DNA from: Armatimonadetes bacterium UBA5419
Lineage (GTDB): Bacteria > Armatimonadota > UBA10988
NCBI GenBank assembly: GCA_002409445.1
Contig: DHNJ01000017.1
Coordinates: forward strand, 1 to 8,840
DNA length: 8,840 nucleotides
Direction: 5' to 3'
The notes beneath the pieces are model-generated. The model searched no databases. It was not told the origin of the DNA and worked only from the letters and a program-made list of their open reading frames with translations. This document shows positions 5,569 to 8,840 of the stretch, piece by piece; position 1 is the first letter of the stretch, and each line of letters opens with the position of its first letter. The position numbers and the translations under genes were made by a program.

Positions 5569-8526
5569 ATGTCCTACTTCCAGCGCCCCCGTCTGCAGCG
5601 CGCCGAGCGCCTCACCGACCGCCTGGCCCGCGCGGCCTACCAGGTCATCGGCCAGCTGACTGTGACCGCCTGGGTCACCCCCGAACCCGTCCCCTACGAC
5701 CAGCGCACCAGCGGCACCGAGCTCCAGCTCGTGCCCGGCCAGTCCTGGGGCCGCCTCTTCGATTGCGCCTGGTTCCACTTCACCGGCACCGTCCCCGCGG
5801 AGGCCGCCGGCGCCGAGGTCGTCGCCCTGATCGACGTCAGCGGCGAGGCCCTCGTCGTCGACGAAACGGGCCACCCCGTGCGCGGCCTAACCAACGTTAG
5901 CTCCGGCTACGACTACAGCCTCGGCGCGCCGGGCAAGCGCGTCGTCCCGCTCTTCGAGCGCGCGGCCGGCGGCGAGGCCGTCGACCTCTGGGCCGACGCC
6001 GGCGCCAACGACCTGTTCGGCGTGCTCAAGGACAACGGCGAGCTGAAGCAGGCCGCCCTGGCCGTCCGCCACCCCAACCTCCACGCCCTCTGGTACGACG
6101 TCGAGGTCCTCTGGGACCTGGTCCGCGTGCTCCCCGGCCACAGCGCCCAGCGCGCCCAGATCGAGACCGCGCTAGTAACCGTCGCCGACCAGCTCGAGGC
6201 CAACCTGACCGACGACGCGGCCGCCGGCGCGCGCAAGGTGCTCGCCCCGCTGCTGGCCCAGCGCGCGGGCGACCCGTCGCTGACCGTGACCGCGATCGGC
6301 CACGCCCACATGGACCTGGCCTGGCTCTGGCCCATCCGCGAGACCATCCGCAAGGGCGCGCGCACCTTCGCCACCGCCCTGCGCCACATGGAGCGCTACC
6401 CCGATTACCACTTCGGCGCCAGCCAGCCGCAGTACTTCCAGTGGATGAAGGACCACTACCCGCGCCTCTATGAGGAGATCGGCGCGCGCGTGGCCGAGGG
6501 CCGGCTCGAGGTCCAGGGCGCGATGTGGGTCGAATCCGACACCAACGTGCCCGCCGGCGAGTCCCTGGTCCGCCAGCTGCTCTACGGCAAGCGCTTCTGG
6601 CGCGACGAGTTCGGCATCGACGCCAAGGGCCTCTGGCTGCCCGACGTCTTCGGCTACTCGGCCGCGCTGCCGCAACTGCTCCGCTCGGCCCAGCTCGACT
6701 GGTTCATGACCCAGAAGCTCTCCTGGAGCCTGGTCAACACCTTCCCGCACAAGACCTTCCGCTGGACCGGCCTGGACGGCACGACCATCCTCGCCCACCT
6801 GCTGCCCGAGGACACCTACAACTCGCCGATCCTGCCCCGCTCGCTGGCCAAGACCGAGAGCAACTACCCGGATCGCGGCCTGGCCGACGAGGCGCTGCTG
6901 CTGTTCGGCATCGGCGACGGCGGCGGCGGCCCCGGCGAGGAGCACCTCGAACGCCTCGAACGCCTGGGCGACCTGGCCGGCCTGCCGCGCGTGCGCCAGG
7001 ACCTCAGCCAGCACTTCTTCGAGCGCCTCGTGCCCCAGGCCGACCGCTTCCCCGTCTGGGACGGCGAGCTGTACCTCGAACGCCACCAGGGCACCTACAC
7101 CACCCAGGCCCGCAACAAGCGCTACAACCGCAAGCTCGAGCTGGCCCTGCGCGAGGCCGAGCTGGCCGCCGCGCGCGCGCTGTGGGCCGGCGCCGCCGAG
7201 TATCCCGCCGCCGATTTCGAGCGGATCTGGAAGGAGGTCCTCCTCTACCAGTTCCACGACATCCTGCCGGGCAGCTCGATCACCCGCGTCTACGACGAGT
7301 CCCTGGCCCGCTACGCGGTCCTGCTCGCCGAGACCGAGGCCCTCCGTGGCGCCGCCGAGACCGCGGGCGACACGCAGCCCGTGGTGGTCAACTCGCTCGG
7401 CTGGGAGCGCACCGAGTGGCTGTCGACCGCCGACGGCTGGCGCCGCGTGACCGTGCCGGCCTTCGCCGCGACCGCCCTGGCCGCCGCCAGCGCCGAGGCG
7501 CCCGCCGCGCCGACCGCCAGCGCCGAGAGCCTCGAGAACGAGCACCTGCGCGTGACCTTCGCCGCCGACGGCAGCCTGGCCTCGGTCTGGGACAAGGACG
7601 CCAACCGCGAGGTCCTCGACCCGGTGCTCGGCGGCAACCGCCTGCTGCTCTGGCCCGACGACGGCGACGCCTGGGACATCCCCTACGACTACGAGGACCT
7701 GACCCCCGACCGGCCGACCCTGGCCGGCGCCGAGGCCAGCGTCGACGGCCCGCGCGCGGTCGTCCGCCAGCGCTACACCTACGGCGGCTCGACGATCGAG
7801 CAGGACGTCGTCCTGGTCGCGGGCAGCCGCCGGCTCGACTTCGTCACCCGCGTCGACTGGCGCGGGTCCGCGCGCATGCTGCGCACCGAGTTCGCCCTCG
7901 GCGTCCGCGCCCGCCACGTCAACTGCGAGGTGCAGTACGGCCAGGTCGAGCGCCCGACCCACCAGAACACGACCTGGGACCTCGCCCAGTTCGAGATCTG
8001 CGCGCACCGCTACATCGACCTCTCCGACGGCGGCTACGGCGTGGCCCTGCTCAACGACAGCAAGTACGGCCACAAGGCGCGCGGCCACGTGCTCGACATC
8101 AACCTCCTGCGCAGCCCGCACTACCCCGACCCGGTCGCCGACCGCGCCGAGCACGAGTTCACCTACAGCCTCTATCCGCACACCGGCGGCGTGGCCGAAG
8201 GCGGCGTCGTGCGCGCCGGCTGGGAGCTGAACCAGCCCCTGCGCCAGGTCGAGGGCACCCCGGCCGACTCCTGGCTCGCCGCCGACCACCCCGGCGTGGT
8301 CATCGACGCGGTCAAGCGCGCCGAGGACAGCGACGCGCTCATCATCCGCCTCTACGAAGCCCACGGCGCCTGGTGCCGCACCACCCTCCGCCTCCCCGCC
8401 GGCACCACCTCCGCCGAACTCGTCGACATCCTCGAAGAGCGCCCCGAACCCCTGGCGATCGTCGACGGCGCGCTGCCCCTGGAGCTCACCCCGTACGCCG
8501 TGCGGACGCTGCGGTTGAGCCGGTAG
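5569..8526 (+). CDS. Alpha-mannosidase, glycoside hydrolase family 38, cytosolic MAN2C1-like type
   Basis: Complete 985-residue zinc-dependent retaining alpha-mannosidase, expected to release mannose from alpha-mannosides or mannan and glycan fragments in the cytoplasm; no signal peptide is visible. The N-terminal 235 residues form the accessory domain usual in the MAN2C1 type. The catalytic domain begins near 238 with AIGHAHMDLAWLWP, where H247 and D249 correspond to zinc ligands. WLPDVFGYSAALPQ holds the nucleophile D359. A glycine loop GIGDGGGGPGEE is at 447-458. The middle helical domain carries GELYLERHQGTYTTQ (499-513) and QFHDILPGSS, whose H563 is the remaining zinc ligand. An alanine-rich linker (about 631-653) leads to the C-terminal beta domains, which begin with LENEHLRVTF and end at TAG 8524-8526. 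All catalytic motifs are intact and the length is normal. The start is set by ATG 5569 with its GGAG. The gene is divergent from the LptD-like gene with 171 bases between starts; no sugar transporter or regulator is nearby, so substrate range is open. Confidence 0.95.
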   Translation: MSYFQRPRLQRAERLTDRLARAAYQVIGQLTVTAWVTPEPVPYDQRTSGTELQLVPGQSWGRLFDCAWFHFTGTVPAEAAGAEVVALIDVSGEALVVDETGHPVRGLTNVSSGYDYSLGAPGKRVVPLFERAAGGEAVDLWADAGANDLFGVLKDNGELKQAALAVRHPNLHALWYDVEVLWDLVRVLPGHSAQRAQIETALVTVADQLEANLTDDAAAGARKVLAPLLAQRAGDPSLTVTAIGHAHMDLAWLWPIRETIRKGARTFATALRHMERYPDYHFGASQPQYFQWMKDHYPRLYEEIGARVAEGRLEVQGAMWVESDTNVPAGESLVRQLLYGKRFWRDEFGIDAKGLWLPDVFGYSAALPQLLRSAQLDWFMTQKLSWSLVNTFPHKTFRWTGLDGTTILAHLLPEDTYNSPILPRSLAKTESNYPDRGLADEALLLFGIGDGGGGPGEEHLERLERLGDLAGLPRVRQDLSQHFFERLVPQADRFPVWDGELYLERHQGTYTTQARNKRYNRKLELALREAELAAARALWAGAAEYPAADFERIWKEVLLYQFHDILPGSSITRVYDESLARYAVLLAETEALRGAAETAGDTQPVVVNSLGWERTEWLSTADGWRRVTVPAFAATALAAASAEAPAAPTASAESLENEHLRVTFAADGSLASVWDKDANREVLDPVLGGNRLLLWPDDGDAWDIPYDYEDLTPDRPTLAGAEASVDGPRAVVRQRYTYGGSTIEQDVVLVAGSRRLDFVTRVDWRGSARMLRTEFALGVRARHVNCEVQYGQVERPTHQNTTWDLAQFEICAHRYIDLSDGGYGVALLNDSKYGHKARGHVLDINLLRSPHYPDPVADRAEHEFTYSLYPHTGGVAEGGVVRAGWELNQPLRQVEGTPADSWLAADHPGVVIDAVKRAEDSDALIIRLYEAHGAWCRTTLRLPAGTTSAELVDILEERPEPLAIVDGALPLELTPYAVRTLRLSR

Positions 8527-8540
8527 GCGAACTGCCCCAT

Positions 8541-8575
8541 GCGCCGGCGGCTCCCCCACCAGGGACTGCCGGCGC
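8541..8575 (+). terminator. Stem-loop after the mannosidase gene, possible 3' hairpin
   Basis: GCGCCGGC (8541-8548) pairs perfectly with GCCGGCGC (8568-8575), and TCCC/GGGA can pair inside the 19-base loop. It begins 14 bases beyond the stop codon. There is no T-run, so it may stabilise the mRNA end or act as a factor-assisted terminator rather than as an intrinsic one. Confidence 0.35.
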
Positions 8576-8586
8576 TCGCCCGGCAT
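8560..8586 (-). repeat. Inverted copy of the ATGCCGG...CGCCGGC module
   Basis: On the minus strand it reads ATGCCGGGCGAGCGCCGGC followed by AGTCCCTG, matching the second half of the composite unit at 3244-3269 with one inserted base and one substitution. Here it occurs without the GCGGACA palindrome, so this half can stand alone. It overlaps the stem-loop after the mannosidase gene. Confidence 0.7.
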
Positions 8587-8639
8587 CACTGCCGCACACC
8601 CTTAGCGGAAGCCGACCCACCCCCGCCCTGGACCGCAGA

Positions 8640-8666
8640 ATTGTACCGCCGCCGCTCCGGCGGCAG
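8640..8666 (+). repeat. 27-base GTAC/CCGCCG hairpin repeat, copy 3 of 3
   Basis: ATTGTACCGCCGCCGCTC then CGGCGGCAG; one base differs from 3034-3060. Its core forms GCCGCCG, loop CTC, CGGCGGC, a 7-bp stem. As with copy 1, two GCGGACA palindromes follow downstream at similar distances. Confidence 0.85.
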
Positions 8667-8706
8667 CCCGACCGCCGACCCCAGCCAACCTAACCCCCGT
8701 CCGCCG

Positions 8707-8779
8707 GCCGCCCGCCCGGGACCGCGGACACTCCTGTCCGCAGCTACCCGTAACAATGCCGGCAAGGCGCCGGCGGCCC
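8707..8779 (+). repeat. Composite double-hairpin repeat, copy B
   Basis: It matches 3195-3266 from GCCGCCCGCCCGGGACCGCG onward. The palindrome core at 8724-8741 is GCGGACA, loop CTCC, TGTCCGC, a perfect 7-bp stem. The second hairpin is GCCGGC AAGGC GCCGGC, with one extra base relative to copy A. Confidence 0.85.
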
Positions 8780-8801
8780 GTCTTTGGGCGCCCGCGGCCA
8801 C

Positions 8802-8832
8802 CCTAACTGGGACCGCGGACATTCCTGTCCGC
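8802..8832 (+). repeat. Palindromic repeat, copy 5 of 5
   Basis: CCTAACTGGGACCGCGGAC followed by the core GCGGACA (8815-8821), loop TTCC, TGTCCGC (8826-8832). It has the same leader as the copies at 2950 and 3105. Loop bases vary between copies while the stem is kept. Confidence 0.85.
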
Positions 8833-8840
8833 ATCCTTAG

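Larger units (their letters stand above)
8527..8840. other. Non-coding 3' region with second repeat cluster
   Basis: I see no gene in these 314 bases. They hold a stem-loop just after the mannosidase stop, an inverted copy of the GCCGGC module, one 27-base hairpin unit and two GCGGACA palindromes. Open frames across them translate only repeat sequence. Confidence 0.8.

Noticed and set aside
6172..8589. Minus-strand 805-codon open frame
   Set aside because: It mirrors the mannosidase gene. High third-position G+C removes stop codons on the opposite strand, and the translation is low-complexity glycine/alanine/valine without motifs.
6525..8693. Plus-strand 722-codon open frame overlapping the mannosidase
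   Set aside because: It is an out-of-frame arginine/proline-rich reading of the mannosidase gene, with no motif or ribosome binding site.
8586..8834. Small minus-strand gene of 82 codons
   Set aside because: It is made wholly of hairpin-repeat sequence; similar peptide strings arise from the repeats at 2950-3345.

Overview
The window is about 70% G+C and holds three large protein genes and two clusters of short palindromic intergenic repeats. I see no RNA genes, CRISPR array, transposase or phage genes. The organism is probably a high-GC diderm bacterium. The clearest evidence is an LptD/OstA-like outer-membrane beta-barrel gene, which argues against a monoderm phylum. Armatimonadota or a similar diderm lineage would fit the LptD-like protein with an Ig-like domain, the cytosolic-type GH38 mannosidase and the scattered GC-rich hairpin repeats. 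This placement is inference only; there is no phylogenetic marker here.

Layout. (1) Positions 1-2865, minus strand: a single-polypeptide restriction-modification enzyme of the MmeI-like (type IIG/IIL) family. It is open for 955 codons and runs off the left edge without a stop. Both the D-X9-EXK nuclease motif and the methyltransferase motifs (DPACGSGNFL, NPPF) are intact. (2) Positions 2866-3360: non-coding and packed with hairpin repeats, including a near-perfect 27-bp inverted pair (3034-3060 / 3319-3345). (3) Positions 3361-5397, minus strand: a secreted outer-membrane protein with signal peptide, bacterial Ig-like domain, OstA-type jellyroll and LptD-type barrel. Its best start is a TTG codon. 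(4) Positions 5398-5568: a divergent promoter region with a GC-rich dyad and a good -10 box. (5) Positions 5569-8526, plus strand: a complete cytoplasmic GH38 alpha-mannosidase. (6) Positions 8527-8840: non-coding, with a hairpin just after the mannosidase gene and a second copy of the repeat cluster.

Functionally, the three genes look like separate units: DNA defence, outer-membrane biogenesis and mannoside catabolism. The last two share a divergent intergenic region, but nothing shows that they work in one pathway. The more unusual points are the G+C dip that coincides with the target-recognition region of the restriction enzyme, the Ig-like domain at the front of an LptD-like protein, and the modular repeats with compensatory stem changes and similar spacing in both clusters.
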